The notes under the pieces: model-generated
Seen by the model: the letters and a program-made list of their open reading frames with translations, nothing else
Told to the model about the DNA's origin: nothing
Database searches by the model: none
Position numbers and translations under genes: made by a program
Assembly: GCA_052244495.1 (NCBI GenBank)
Contig: JBQPXH010000009.1
Origin: Cereibacter_A sp052244495
GTDB lineage: Bacteria; Pseudomonadota; Alphaproteobacteria; Rhodobacterales; Rhodobacteraceae
Reading direction: 5' to 3' (one strand)
Length of the DNA: 64,000 nt
Part shown: positions 8,061 through 16,332 of the stretch, piece by piece
How positions within the stretch are numbered: the first letter of the stretch is position 1
Layout: each line of letters starts with the position of its first letter

Positions 8061-9004
8061 AGCTTCTGATCACCCGCCCGCTCCCCGCATCCGTCGTGGC
8101 CGCCGTCGATCCCCGCTACCGGGTAACGCTGCGCGAAAGCACGCGGCCCCTTTCTCCTGATGAACTGCGCAGCGCGCTCACGGATTATGACGCCGTGCTT
8201 CCCACCCTCGGCGACCTCTTCCGGGCCGATGTCTTCGCCGACGTGCCGCGGCCCCGTGCGCGGATCCTCGCGAATTTCGGCGTGGGGGTGAACCATCTCG
8301 ACGTGGCAGCGGCGCGGGCGGCGGGGCTCGAGGTCACGAACACGCCCGGTGCCGTGACGGACGCCACCGCCGACATCGCCCTCACGCTGATCCTCATGAC
8401 CGCCAGGCGTGCGGGCGAGGGAGAGCGGATGGTCCGCGCCGGCCGGTGGGAGGGCTGGCATCCGACCCAGATGCTGGGCCTTCACGCGACCGGGCGCCGG
8501 CTCGGCATCGTCGGCATGGGCCGGATCGGCAAGGCGATCGCGCGCCGCTGCCACTACGGCTTCGGCATGGAGGTCTGCTTCTTCAACCGCTCCGCCGTGG
8601 CCGATCCGGGGGTTCCCGCTCGGCAGGTGTCCTTCGAGGAGGCGCTTGCGGCCGATTTCGTGGTGGTGGCCGTACCGGCGACCCCCGAGACCCGGCACCT
8701 GATCAATGCGCACGCCCTCTCGCGCATGCGGAGGGACTCGATCCTCGTCAACATCGCGCGGGGGGACATCGTCGATGAAGCCGCCCTCATCGCCGCTTTG
8801 TCCGAAGGACGGATCGCGGGCGCGGGACTTGACGTCTACGAGTTCGAACCGGAAGTGCCCGAGGCACTGCGCGCGATGGAGAACGTGACGCTCCTGCCCC
8901 ACCTCGGGACGGCGGCGCTCGAGGTGCGCGAGGCCATGGGCATGATGGCTGTCGAGAACCTGCAGGCCTTCGCCGATGGCCGTCCATTGCCGAACCCGGT
9001 CTGA
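8057..9004 (+). CDS. D-2-hydroxyacid dehydrogenase (glyoxylate/hydroxypyruvate reductase type)
   Basis: 315 residues starting from TTG (8057), which overlaps the csaA stop; no ATG lies close. NAD(P)-binding motif LGIVGMGRIGKA at about 149-160. Substrate-site NFGVGVNHLD at 73-82. Catalytic Arg in VNIARGDIVDEAAL, Glu in LDVYEFEPEVP and the catalytic His in LLPHLGTA. Typical length and layout of GyaR/GhrB enzymes, which interconvert glyoxylate/glycolate and hydroxypyruvate/D-glycerate. A glycerate kinase is encoded about 30 kb away (38995-40278), consistent with glycerate metabolism though not linked in an operon. Confidence 0.88.
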   Translation: MKLLITRPLPASVVAAVDPRYRVTLRESTRPLSPDELRSALTDYDAVLPTLGDLFRADVFADVPRPRARILANFGVGVNHLDVAAARAAGLEVTNTPGAVTDATADIALTLILMTARRAGEGERMVRAGRWEGWHPTQMLGLHATGRRLGIVGMGRIGKAIARRCHYGFGMEVCFFNRSAVADPGVPARQVSFEEALAADFVVVAVPATPETRHLINAHALSRMRRDSILVNIARGDIVDEAALIAALSEGRIAGAGLDVYEFEPEVPEALRAMENVTLLPHLGTAALEVREAMGMMAVENLQAFADGRPLPNPV

Positions 9005-9058
9005 CAATGCAGCCCGGCGTCCGGCAATCTGCCGCCATCGGCACCTCCGGGCGCCAGA

Positions 9059-9093
9059 GCCGCCTGTGGGGGTTCGATGCCCCCGCAGGCGGC
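9059..9093 (+). terminator. 14-bp hairpin after the proC operon
   Basis: A nearly perfect stem: 9059-9072 pairs with 9080-9093 (one T-G wobble) around a 7-base loop TTCGATG. It lies between the dehydrogenase stop and the sulfotransferase start. No T-run follows, so it may be a transcript stabiliser or a Rho-assisted terminator rather than a classic intrinsic one. Confidence 0.6.
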
Positions 9094-9113
9094 ACCCGTG
9101 CCATGGGCCGGAC

Positions 9114-9779
9114 ATGATCATCTCGCGGGGGCGCCGGTACATCTTCGTCCACATCCCCAAGACGGGTGGCACATCGCTTTCCCTCGCCCTCGAGAAACGG
9201 GCGATGAAGGATGACATCCTGATCGGCGACACGCCGAAGGCCCGCGCCCGGCGCGGACGGTTGCGGGGCGTAAAGGCTCACGGGCGGATCTGGAAGCACT
9301 CGACGCTTGCGGACATCGCGGGACTCGTCACCGACGAGGAGATCGAGACCTTCTTCACGCTCGCTCTCGTCCGCAATCCCTGGGACCGGACGGTAAGCTA
9401 CTACCACTGGCTGCGCGCCCAGGGTTTCGCCCATCCCGCGGTGGGTCTCGCCAAGTCGCTCGACTTTTCGGGCTTCCTCAACCATCCGCAGACCCGGACA
9501 TCGCTACGGCTCTGGCCGGCATCTGCCTATCTGCGCGACAGGCACGGGGTCGAGCGGGCGAGCCTCTACCTCCGCCTCGAGCATCTGGAGGAGGATCTTC
9601 CACCCTTCGAGCGCCATCTGGGCTTCCGGCTCACTCCCCTGCCCCGCAGCAACGAATCGAGCCGCCTGCTGGACTGGAGGGGCTACTATTCCGATGCGGA
9701 CGCCGCACTCGTCGCGGATCTTTGCGCCGAGGACGTGCATCGTTTTCATTACGGATTTGACGATGCCGCCATCCGCTGA
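9114..9779 (+). CDS. sulfotransferase family 2-type protein
   Basis: 221 residues from the ATG at 9114; the longer in-frame ORF would translate the hairpin. The 5'-phosphosulfate loop of PAPS-dependent sulfotransferases is clear: YIFVHIPKTGGTSLSLAL near the N-terminus. The 3'-phosphate motif follows at ALVRNPWDRTVSYYHW. RLEHLEEDLPPFERHLGF and a C-terminal YYSDADAALVADL are also typical of the carbohydrate sulfotransferase 2 family, which sulfates surface polysaccharides. Cytoplasmic, no signal peptide. Substrate unknown. Confidence 0.8.
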   Translation: MIISRGRRYIFVHIPKTGGTSLSLALEKRAMKDDILIGDTPKARARRGRLRGVKAHGRIWKHSTLADIAGLVTDEEIETFFTLALVRNPWDRTVSYYHWLRAQGFAHPAVGLAKSLDFSGFLNHPQTRTSLRLWPASAYLRDRHGVERASLYLRLEHLEEDLPPFERHLGFRLTPLPRSNESSRLLDWRGYYSDADAALVADLCAEDVHRFHYGFDDAAIR

Positions 9780-9809
9780 CTGCTTCGAAAGAAACCCGCA
9801 GAACCGCCC

Positions 9810-9838
9810 TTGACTTCCTGCGGCGGTTGCGCGAGACA
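9810..9838 (+). promoter_or_regulatory. possible tRNA-Ala promoter
   Basis: TTGACT at 9810-9815, a 17-base spacer and GAGACA at 9833-9838, ending 10 bases before the tRNA. The -35 box is close to consensus; the -10 box is poor, as often seen in this genus. Confidence 0.35.
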
Positions 9839-9848
9839 GCGCCTCGTT

Positions 9849-9924
<76 letters not shown>

Positions 9925-10019
9925 GATCAAAACGCTAAGTGATCAAGTCTGTCGTGCAAATCGCTTTGCCGATTTCTGGCTTCCACCATCTATTCCCCCA
10001 TCAACTTCTGGAACACGCC

Positions 10020-10260
10020 GGCTCTGTTGCACAAATCGGGTGATGACGGACCTCCCGTTTTCCCGGACAGACCTATCCTGCGACATCTGTGTTGGATGTG
10101 TCGAGCGCAGTGAACCCGTTGAGGAATGAGCCATGTCGCGCCACTGGTCCGAGCGACCATGGCGAATGACACGGACTTGGAACTCTGCAACCTGACGGTC
10201 GAACTGGCGCGCGGACAGCCGCTCACCCAGGAGCTTGATGCAGTGCATCTTGGTTTCGGC
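10020..10260 (-). pseudogene. IS5-family element, terminal fragment
   Basis: Begins with the IS5-type terminal repeat GGCTCTGTTGCACAAATCG (10020-10038). On the minus strand it encodes the very C-terminus of the transposase: AETKMHCIKLLGERLSARQF and DRQVAEFQVRV, then a frameshifted tail. Everything upstream of AETK is replaced by unrelated sequence at about 10260. It is the same family as the fragments at the left edge and at 63325, but the residues differ (KLLGERLSARQ versus KLLGQRLSARD), so it is a separate copy. Confidence 0.78.
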
Positions 10261-10397
10261 GGCCCAAGTTCGACAGCAAAACCGCTAAGCATCTGGTTTC
10301 ATTATAGCGGAATGTGCCATTATGCGACTACACGGCGTTCGTCAGACGGGTTTTGGCAGGTTCAGGGTGTCGAAGAGTTCCATCTGTTGAGGCGTTG
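10261..10397. other. short spacer between IS remnants
   Basis: No gene. The right part (about 10350-10397, GGTTTTGGCAGGTTCAGGGT and following bases) is probably the end of the IS1634-type element that encodes the next pseudogene. The left part is unassigned. Confidence 0.35.
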
Positions 10398-10925
10398 TCA
10401 CAGAGAGCCCATTGAAGTGCGCTCACCGATTTTCGCGCGGTGGCGCTGGATGCGAGCGAGGAGATCGAGCGCGGTGCGGGGGCTGGCTGTGTAGCCCTTC
10501 GCCTTCAGCCGCATGCGCATGACGCGATAGAGCACCCGTGCCAGGAAGCAGATCAGCGCGTGCGCGCGGATGCGGTCGGGCAGCCGGCGGTGGACCGGGG
10601 CGATCTCGATGTCGGGCTTCAGCACGCCGAAGCCGCGCCCGATGTCGGCCAGCGCCTTGTCGCACGCGACGGCCTCGGCCGGCGTCAGATCGGGCGCATT
10701 CGTGAGCAGCGCGAGTTTGCCGTCAAAGAGTTCGGCCTCGGCGATGGCGGCGCGACCGCGCGGGTGAACCGGCTGTAGGCGCCACGATCAGAGGCCCGGC
10801 GGCAACGGTCGCTTTGACCGGCATCTTGCGCGTCGAGCTTGCCGGTCATGCGTTCCGCCATGGCCTCCAGTTCCGCGATGCGGGCGCGGCGCTTCTCGGA
10901 CTGCTCGGCCGGCCGCTGCCTTGAT
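10398..10925 (-). pseudogene. IS1634 (IS4-superfamily) transposase, C-terminal fragment with frameshift
   Basis: Minus-strand reading gives, in order, EKRRARIAELEAMAERMTGKL, DRGAYSRFTRAVA, then after a frame change AEAELFDGKLALLTN...ACDKALADIGRGFGVLKPDIEI and PVHRRLPDRIRAHALICFLARVLYRVMRMRLK, with an ASPRTALDLLARIQRHRA tail. This is the C-terminal third of an IS1634-type transposase. The catalytic N-terminal part is missing, and an internal deletion or shift near 10740-10770 breaks the frame. Not functional. Confidence 0.82.
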
Positions 10926-10978
10926 CCTTCCCGATAACCGCGGGTGCCTGTCCCTGCCCTTCGCCCTTTGGGGCAGTC

Positions 10979-11197
10979 TCAGCCCATCAAAAGGCTGCGC
11001 ATGACCCCCAGCCCGAGAGCCGCAAATGCGAGGACGATCACCACGCGCAGGATCGGATGGACCGCCGACTTCACTCTCGATGGATCCGGCTCCTGCGGTG
11101 CAAGGGCGGGAAAGACATGTCGCGCCTTCTCGTGGTTCGTATACCGGGCTCTGGCCCCGGAGGGGCCTGTTGCGGGCTTAGCCGCAGGCTTTCTCAT
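10979..11197 (-). CDS. small single-pass membrane protein
   Basis: 72 residues. The ATG (11195-11197 on the minus strand) is preceded by GAAGGGA about 7 bases upstream, a good ribosome site; the longer in-frame ORF has none. The N-terminal half is basic and Pro/Ala-rich (MRKPAAKPATGPSG...). The C-terminal half has one hydrophobic helix (ILRVVIVLAFAALGLGVMRS). No family recognised. It is a plausible real small gene because start, ribosome site and helix agree, but its GC-rich setting beside IS debris leaves doubt. Confidence 0.5.
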   Translation of the reverse strand: MRKPAAKPATGPSGARARYTNHEKARHVFPALAPQEPDPSRVKSAVHPILRVVIVLAFAALGLGVMRSLLMG

Positions 11198-11508
11198 AAT
11201 GAATCCCTTCATCCAATACCGCGGATGAAACCACACCTGGCGCTGCCTGCAAGCTGACCATAAGTGGCGGTGTTCCTTGACGAAATCGTGCTCAAGAGGC
11301 AGATATGCGCCGAAAGGAGAGGTCGCCACCTCGCCCGCAGGGACTGCACCGTCCCTCGGATCGGATATGACCTGGCCGATCATCGCCCTGCCGGGTCACG
11401 CGGTCCTCATCGACCCGAAGCGGCAGGTCCAGGCGCCTGCTCGCGAAGATAATGAACCTTTTGTCGAAATTGCGACCTGCCGCTGGCAGGAAAGGGTCGG
11501 GCATAAAC
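11198..11508. other. gene-free stretch upstream of the chemoreceptor
   Basis: About 310 bases between the divergent small membrane gene and the candidate chemoreceptor promoter. No coding sequence or strong hairpin is supported. Confidence 0.4.
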
Positions 11509-11536
11509 TAAAAAGTAAGGACTTTGATGCCGTTGT
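11509..11536 (+). promoter_or_regulatory. candidate sigma-28 (FliA) promoter of the chemoreceptor gene
   Basis: TAAAAAG (11509-11515) and GCCGTTGT (11529-11536), about 50 bases upstream of the chemoreceptor start. This resembles the flagellar sigma-28 pattern TAAA-N15-GCCGATAA; the spacing is 15 if read from the second A. The second half of the -10 is imperfect. Confidence 0.4.
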
Positions 11537-11587
11537 AGCGTGAGGCCGATGCGTGGTCGGCCGAGTTGCCACGAGTGAAAGGTCCTC

Positions 11588-13246
11588 ATGAAGTTAACAA
11601 TCAAGATAAAGCTTGCCGTGACCTTCATGCTGGTCTTCCTGCTCATGGGATCCGGCACGGTTCTCGGCATCCTCGACCTCAGACATTCGAACCAGGTCTT
11701 GCGCACCATGGTCGACATGCAGGCCGCCAACGTCGAGGCGGCGAGCCAGTTGGCGATCCAGCAGACCAGGTTCGGCATCGTCCTGAGGGACTACGTCACG
11801 GCCGAAACTGCGGATGCGCGCGCAGCGGTGAAGGAGGAAATCCTGAGCATCCGCGCCGAAATGACCGACAGCATCCAGCGTCTTGAATCCCTTGCGGATG
11901 CTCAGGGCCTTGCGCTTATTGAAGAGTACTCCCGCCTGCGCACCACCGCTATCGCGATCAACAACCGGGTCTTCGCCGCAGCCGACAGTGGCGACACGAA
12001 GGCCGCTTCCCGCCTGCTCAGCACCGAGTCGCGCGAAGGCATGGAGGCCCTGACCGACAATCTCGAAGCCTTCCGCAAAGTCTATACCGACCAGATGGCA
12101 GCAGCGGCGGCAGCGGCGGACCGCGACATGAAGGCGAGCCTGCTCAATCTGTCGCTTCTCGCCCTGGCGGGTATCCTCGTGGGAAGCCTTGCGGCAACCG
12201 CGCTCATCCTTTCCATCGGCCGCGGGCTGCGAAAGGCACTGGCGCTCTCGCAGCGCGTGGCAGAGGGCGATCTCACGACCCTGGCCGAGGAACGGGGTTC
12301 TGACGAGATCTCGCAACTCCTCATCATGAACAATTCAATGATCGTCAAGTTGCGGGACGTGGTGGGGCGCGTGACGGTCGCCACAGATCAGGTCGCCACG
12401 AATAGCCAGACGATGGCCGAGACGTCTGAACAACTCTCGCAGGGCAGCAGCGAACAGGCCTCGGCGACCGAAGAGGCCTCGGCCTCGGTGGAACAGATGG
12501 TGGCGAATATCAGGCAGACCGCGGAGAATGCGACCCAAACGGAGCGAATTGCGGCCACGTCCGCCGAAGATGCGCGAGCCTCGGGCGCGGCCGTCCGCGA
12601 GGCGGTCGCCGCAATGGGCTCGATCGCGGAGCGGATCCTCGTGGTGCAGGAGATCGCCCGTCAGACCGACCTGCTGGCGCTCAATGCTGCGGTCGAGGCC
12701 GCACGGGCCGGCGAGCACGGCCGTGGCTTCGCCGTCGTGGCGGCAGAGGTGCGCAAGCTTGCCGAGCGCAGTCAGGCCGCGGCGGCCGAAATCTCGCACC
12801 TCTCCTCGCGCACGTCAGCCGCGGCCTCCACGGCAGGCGACATGCTCGAGCGGCTCGTCCCGGACATCGAGCGGACCTCGAGCCTCGTCTCCTCGATCTC
12901 CGTCGCGTCGCAGGAACTCTCGACCGGCGCGCAACAGGTGTCTCTCGCCATCCAGCAGCTTGACCAGGTGACGCAGCAGAACAGCACTTCCGCGGAAGCT
13001 CTGGCCGGCGGCGCCGGCAGGCTCTCAGCCGAGGCGGATCAGCTCAGGTCATCCGTCGCCTTCTTCCACACGGGGCAAGAGGCGCTGGCGACAAAACGGA
13101 CCGTCGCTTCGCAAGCGCGCCCGACGGTGCCGCCGCCGGCAAGATCGCATTCACAGGCAGAGCGACGCCGGGGCTTCGACTTCGACATCGGGTCGAGCGC
13201 GTCGGATGACCTCGACACCGGCTTTCAGCGCGCGGTCGCCGGCTGA
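11588..13246 (+). CDS. methyl-accepting chemotaxis protein
   Basis: 552 residues. TM1 at about 8-28 and TM2 at about 186-210 flank a roughly 160-residue periplasmic four-helix-bundle sensor (4HB_MCP-like, rich in Ala/Glu, no cofactor motif). HAMP follows (about 208-265, AEGDLTTLAEERGSDEI). The cytoplasmic signalling coiled coil carries the hairpin core QTDLLALNAAVEAARAGEHG and FAVVAAEVRKLAERS (about 354-396), which contacts CheA/CheW. No C-terminal CheR pentapeptide is seen. The ligand cannot be predicted. The start ATG follows GAAAGGTCCTC. Confidence 0.93.
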   Translation: MKLTIKIKLAVTFMLVFLLMGSGTVLGILDLRHSNQVLRTMVDMQAANVEAASQLAIQQTRFGIVLRDYVTAETADARAAVKEEILSIRAEMTDSIQRLESLADAQGLALIEEYSRLRTTAIAINNRVFAAADSGDTKAASRLLSTESREGMEALTDNLEAFRKVYTDQMAAAAAAADRDMKASLLNLSLLALAGILVGSLAATALILSIGRGLRKALALSQRVAEGDLTTLAEERGSDEISQLLIMNNSMIVKLRDVVGRVTVATDQVATNSQTMAETSEQLSQGSSEQASATEEASASVEQMVANIRQTAENATQTERIAATSAEDARASGAAVREAVAAMGSIAERILVVQEIARQTDLLALNAAVEAARAGEHGRGFAVVAAEVRKLAERSQAAAAEISHLSSRTSAAASTAGDMLERLVPDIERTSSLVSSISVASQELSTGAQQVSLAIQQLDQVTQQNSTSAEALAGGAGRLSAEADQLRSSVAFFHTGQEALATKRTVASQARPTVPPPARSHSQAERRRGFDFDIGSSASDDLDTGFQRAVAG

Positions 13247-13511
13247 CTCGTGCCCGAGCAAGCGTTCGACCTGAAAGGCCCATGACCGGCCCGCGCATCG
13301 CATGATCGTCAGATCGTTCGTCTCAGGTGCGTCCCCGCCCGCTTCGTCAAGCTGCGCGCATGATTGCGTGGGCGGCCGGCGATACCGCCTCGGCGGAGAC
13401 GCCGAGGCTACATGGCCTCGCTCGACTTCGTCCTCCTCACCGGCTGGCGGAGGAACAGACAGAGCAGTCGCCGGCGGTCAGGCAAAAGACGAGAGCCCGC
13501 GAGGTCCGAGC

Positions 13512-13811
13512 CTACTCCGTCTTTTCGGACGCCTTGCGGCGGGGTTTGCGGGCCGCGGCGGGCTCTGCGCCCTCGACGGCTGCCTTGCGCCGCTTCGGTG
13601 CGGCGGTTTCACCCGTGCTCTCGGCTGCCGCCTTGGGCATGCGTGCGCGCGGCTTCGGCGCTGCGGCTGCGGCCGCCTCGTCCGCTTCGGCGGCGGCGAT
13701 CTCGGACTCGGCCCGCAGCCAGTAATCCTGATCCCTGTCGGCCGGCTGTCCGTCGGCCTCCCAGAGCTCGTAGGCCCTCTGGCGGATGCGCGCGGTGCGG
13801 TCGTCGCTCAT
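13512..13811 (-). CDS. DUF2934 protein with lysine/alanine-rich tail
   Basis: 99 residues; the ATG (13809-13811) has an upstream GGAGGGAAGAAG. Residues about 5-40 (ARIRQRAYELWEADGQPADR and DYWLRAESEI) are the DUF2934 motif, a short helical segment common in alphaproteobacteria. The C-terminal 60 residues are low-complexity Ala/Lys/Arg/Pro (KPRARMPKAA, RKPRRKASEKTE), resembling histone-like tails that could bind DNA. Function unknown. Confidence 0.75.
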   Translation of the reverse strand: MSDDRTARIRQRAYELWEADGQPADRDQDYWLRAESEIAAAEADEAAAAAAPKPRARMPKAAAESTGETAAPKRRKAAVEGAEPAAARKPRRKASEKTE

Positions 13812-14541
13812 GTCTTCTTCCCTCCAGTCATGGATCAGTTCCAAGCCTCCCGCCCTCAGGCCGCAGCTTCGCGGCACTTTAGAAAAACTTCGGGTGTTCT
13901 GCCAAGACGCCGAGACCCGCTTTCGTTGCCGCCCCGAGCCGGGGTGGGAGAATCCCTGCTCGTTCTCTGGCAACTGCCTTCAAAGGCGGCAGTTCCCTCA
14001 GGTGGATCCGGTCGGCGAGGCGGTCATGCATGGCGAGAGCAACATCAGGCCGCTCGCAGACATCCGCCGGCACTCCTGAACGCACCGACGACCGACGAGG
14101 TCGGAGGTCGCAGTCGCGCCTTGGCGAGCTTTCTGCCTGCACTTCCGGCAGATCCGCTGCTACGGCAGCATCCCCTTTGGCCGCAGGAATAGTGGACCTT
14201 GACGGACGGCCGACCGGATGCGCGGCGCCTGCGCCTCCGGGTTGGCCGGGCGGTGACGCTCATGCTCAGAAAGGGTCGGCCGAGCGTCGCCCTCACCGTG
14301 AAGGTCCAAGAAAAATGCCCGCAATGATGGACATTGCCCGGCTCGTCCGGCAAGAATGCCCTCCCGCGCGAGGGACGTCATGCGCAGCAGGATGTTGTGG
14401 AACCACGACATGACGCGAGATGTTCCCGACGAGGGCAAGACCGCCCGCAAGGCCGGGCGGATTGAGCACAGCCGAAGGGAGATGCGCGATCCGTCGCCGA
14501 TCATCCCTCCATACGACCGACATGACCGGAGGAACCAGCCG
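13812..14541. other. 730-base intergenic stretch
   Basis: Lies between the divergent DUF2934 gene and the BCCT transporter. ORFs here overlap in several frames and show no family features. An N-terminal extension of the transporter to 14356 is open but basic, polar and without a ribosome site. No clear promoter elements or RNA structures were found. Confidence 0.4.
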
Positions 14542-16197
14542 ATGGCCGATGCGACGATTCCAGCGGGCCCGGTGCCCGAACTGGCGATACCCGCGCCCGA
14601 AGGTGCGACCCAGATCATCGAGACCAACTACGAAATCGGACAGGACAACATCAATTACAGGCGTCGCTTCGTCTTCGAGCTCGACATTCACAACGTCGTC
14701 TTCAGCGTCTCAGCGCTGACCATCGTGGCCTTCACCTTTCTGACGCTCGCGTTCCAGACAACGCTGGAGCCCATTTTCACCGCCATCCGGGACACGCTGA
14801 CGTCGAACCTCGCCTGGTTCTTCCTGCTCGCGGGCAACCTGTTCGTGCTGCTTTGCCTCGTGCTGATCGTTCTGCCGCTCGGCAGCATCAGGCTCGGGGG
14901 GCCGCATGCGACGCCGGACTACAGCCGTCTTTCCTGGTTCTCGATGCTCTTCGCCGCCGGCATGGGGATCGGCCTGATGTTCTACGGTGTCGCTGAACCG
15001 CTCGGGAACTACACCGCGGCTTTCAACGGACCGGTGGTCGAGAACGGGCTGCGCACCGACTGGGCCCCTCTCGACGGCGCGCCCGGCGATGCGGAGGCAT
15101 CGCGGCGGCTCGCAATGGCTGCCACGATCTTCCACTGGTCACTGCACCCCTGGTCCATCTATGCGGTGGTGGCGCTGTCGCTCGCTCTCTTTGCCTATAA
15201 CAAGGGCCTGCCGCTCACGCTGCGGTCGGTCTTCTATCCGATCTTCGGCGAGCGCGTCTGGGGCTGGCCGGGCCACATCATCGACATCCTTGCGGTCTTC
15301 GCCACGATCTTCGGCCTCTCAACCTCGCTCGGGATCGGGGCCCAGCAGGCCGGAGCAGGGCTCGACTTCCTCTTCGGCCTGCCCTCGACCACCGGCATGA
15401 CCGTCTTCCTCGTGATCGCGATCACCGCCATTGCGACGGCCTCGGTCATTGCTGGAATGGACAAGGGCGTGAAGCGGCTGTCCGAGATCAACATGGCGCT
15501 GGCCTTCCTGCTCCTCATGTTCGTGATCCTTGTCGGACCGACGCTTCAGATCCTGCGCGGCTTCGTGCTGAACCTGCTCGCCTATGTCGAGAACCTTCCG
15601 GCGCTCTCCAACCCCTTCGGACGCACCGACGACAATTTCCGTCAGGGCTGGACGGCCTTCTACTGGGCGTGGTGGATCAGCTGGTCACCCTTCGTCGGCA
15701 TGTTCATCGCGCGGGTCAGCCGAGGGCGCACCGTGCGCGAGTTTCTCGTCGCGGTCCTGCTGATCCCGTCGCTTGTCTCGACGATCTGGATGACGGCGCT
15801 CGGCGGGACGGCGATCAGCCAGGTGGTGACCGATCAGCTGACCTCCGTCCAGGACGCGGCACTCGAGATCCAGCTCTTCGAGATGCTCGCCCACCTGCCG
15901 CTCACGCAGATCACCTCGCTGATCGGGATCGTGCTGGTGATCGTCTTCTTCGTGACGTCGTCCGACTCCGGATCGCTGGTGATCGACACGATCGCTGCGG
16001 GAGGCAAGGTCAATGCCCCGGTCCCGCAGAGGGTGTTCTGGGCCACATTCGAGGGCCTGGTCGCGATTGCGCTCCTGCTCGGGGGCGGATTGGCGGCGCT
16101 CCAGGCAATGGCCGTCTCGACCGGATTTCCATTTGCCATCGTGCTGCTGGGGGCCTGCTACGCATTGGTAAAGGGTCTTGCCGCCGAACCGCGGTGA
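14542..16197 (+). CDS. BCCT-family transporter (betaine/choline/carnitine type)
   Basis: 551 residues from the ATG at 14542, chosen because GGAGGAACC lies 6-14 bases upstream. About 12 transmembrane segments. BCCT signatures include WFSMLFAAGMGIGLMFYGVAEP (TM3, Gly-rich unwound region), HWSLHPWSIYAVV (TM5) and the Trp-rich WTAFYWAWWISWSPFVGMFIARVSRGRT (TM8). These are Na+ or H+ coupled importers of quaternary ammonium compounds, usually for osmoprotection. The soluble N-terminal region is about 45 residues and the C-terminus is short (ALVKGLAAEPR), without the long osmosensing tail of BetP. The exact substrate is undecided. Confidence 0.92.
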   Translation: MADATIPAGPVPELAIPAPEGATQIIETNYEIGQDNINYRRRFVFELDIHNVVFSVSALTIVAFTFLTLAFQTTLEPIFTAIRDTLTSNLAWFFLLAGNLFVLLCLVLIVLPLGSIRLGGPHATPDYSRLSWFSMLFAAGMGIGLMFYGVAEPLGNYTAAFNGPVVENGLRTDWAPLDGAPGDAEASRRLAMAATIFHWSLHPWSIYAVVALSLALFAYNKGLPLTLRSVFYPIFGERVWGWPGHIIDILAVFATIFGLSTSLGIGAQQAGAGLDFLFGLPSTTGMTVFLVIAITAIATASVIAGMDKGVKRLSEINMALAFLLLMFVILVGPTLQILRGFVLNLLAYVENLPALSNPFGRTDDNFRQGWTAFYWAWWISWSPFVGMFIARVSRGRTVREFLVAVLLIPSLVSTIWMTALGGTAISQVVTDQLTSVQDAALEIQLFEMLAHLPLTQITSLIGIVLVIVFFVTSSDSGSLVIDTIAAGGKVNAPVPQRVFWATFEGLVAIALLLGGGLAALQAMAVSTGFPFAIVLLGACYALVKGLAAEPR

Positions 16198-16207
16198 AGC
16201 ATGGAAA

Positions 16208-16235
16208 GGGCCGGCGCATCCGCCGGCCCCCTCAT
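16208..16235 (+). terminator. terminator hairpin after the BCCT gene
   Basis: Perfect 9-bp stem GGGCCGGCG (16208-16216), loop CATC, CGCCGGCCC (16221-16229), followed by CCTCAT. Located 10 bases after the BCCT stop. There is no long T-run. Confidence 0.65.
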
Positions 16236-16270
16236 ACCGCCTGCGCGATGCGTCGAGCGCCCCGCGAGCC

Positions 16271-16297
16271 TTGATCGGAACTGCCGCCTCGCTAGCT
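16271..16297 (+). promoter_or_regulatory. possible RpoH-type promoter of cryB
   Basis: TTGATC (16271-16276), 15 bases, CTAGCT (16292-16297), 36 bases before cryB. The same arrangement, TTGATT-N15-CTAGCC, precedes the dehydrogenase gene at 36461. In R. sphaeroides cryB belongs to the photooxidative stress regulon, which uses alternative sigma factors; assignment of this site is inference. Confidence 0.3.
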
Positions 16298-16332
16298 CTG
16301 GGCCTCGGGGCAGCCCGCCCTGAGGGTCAGGC

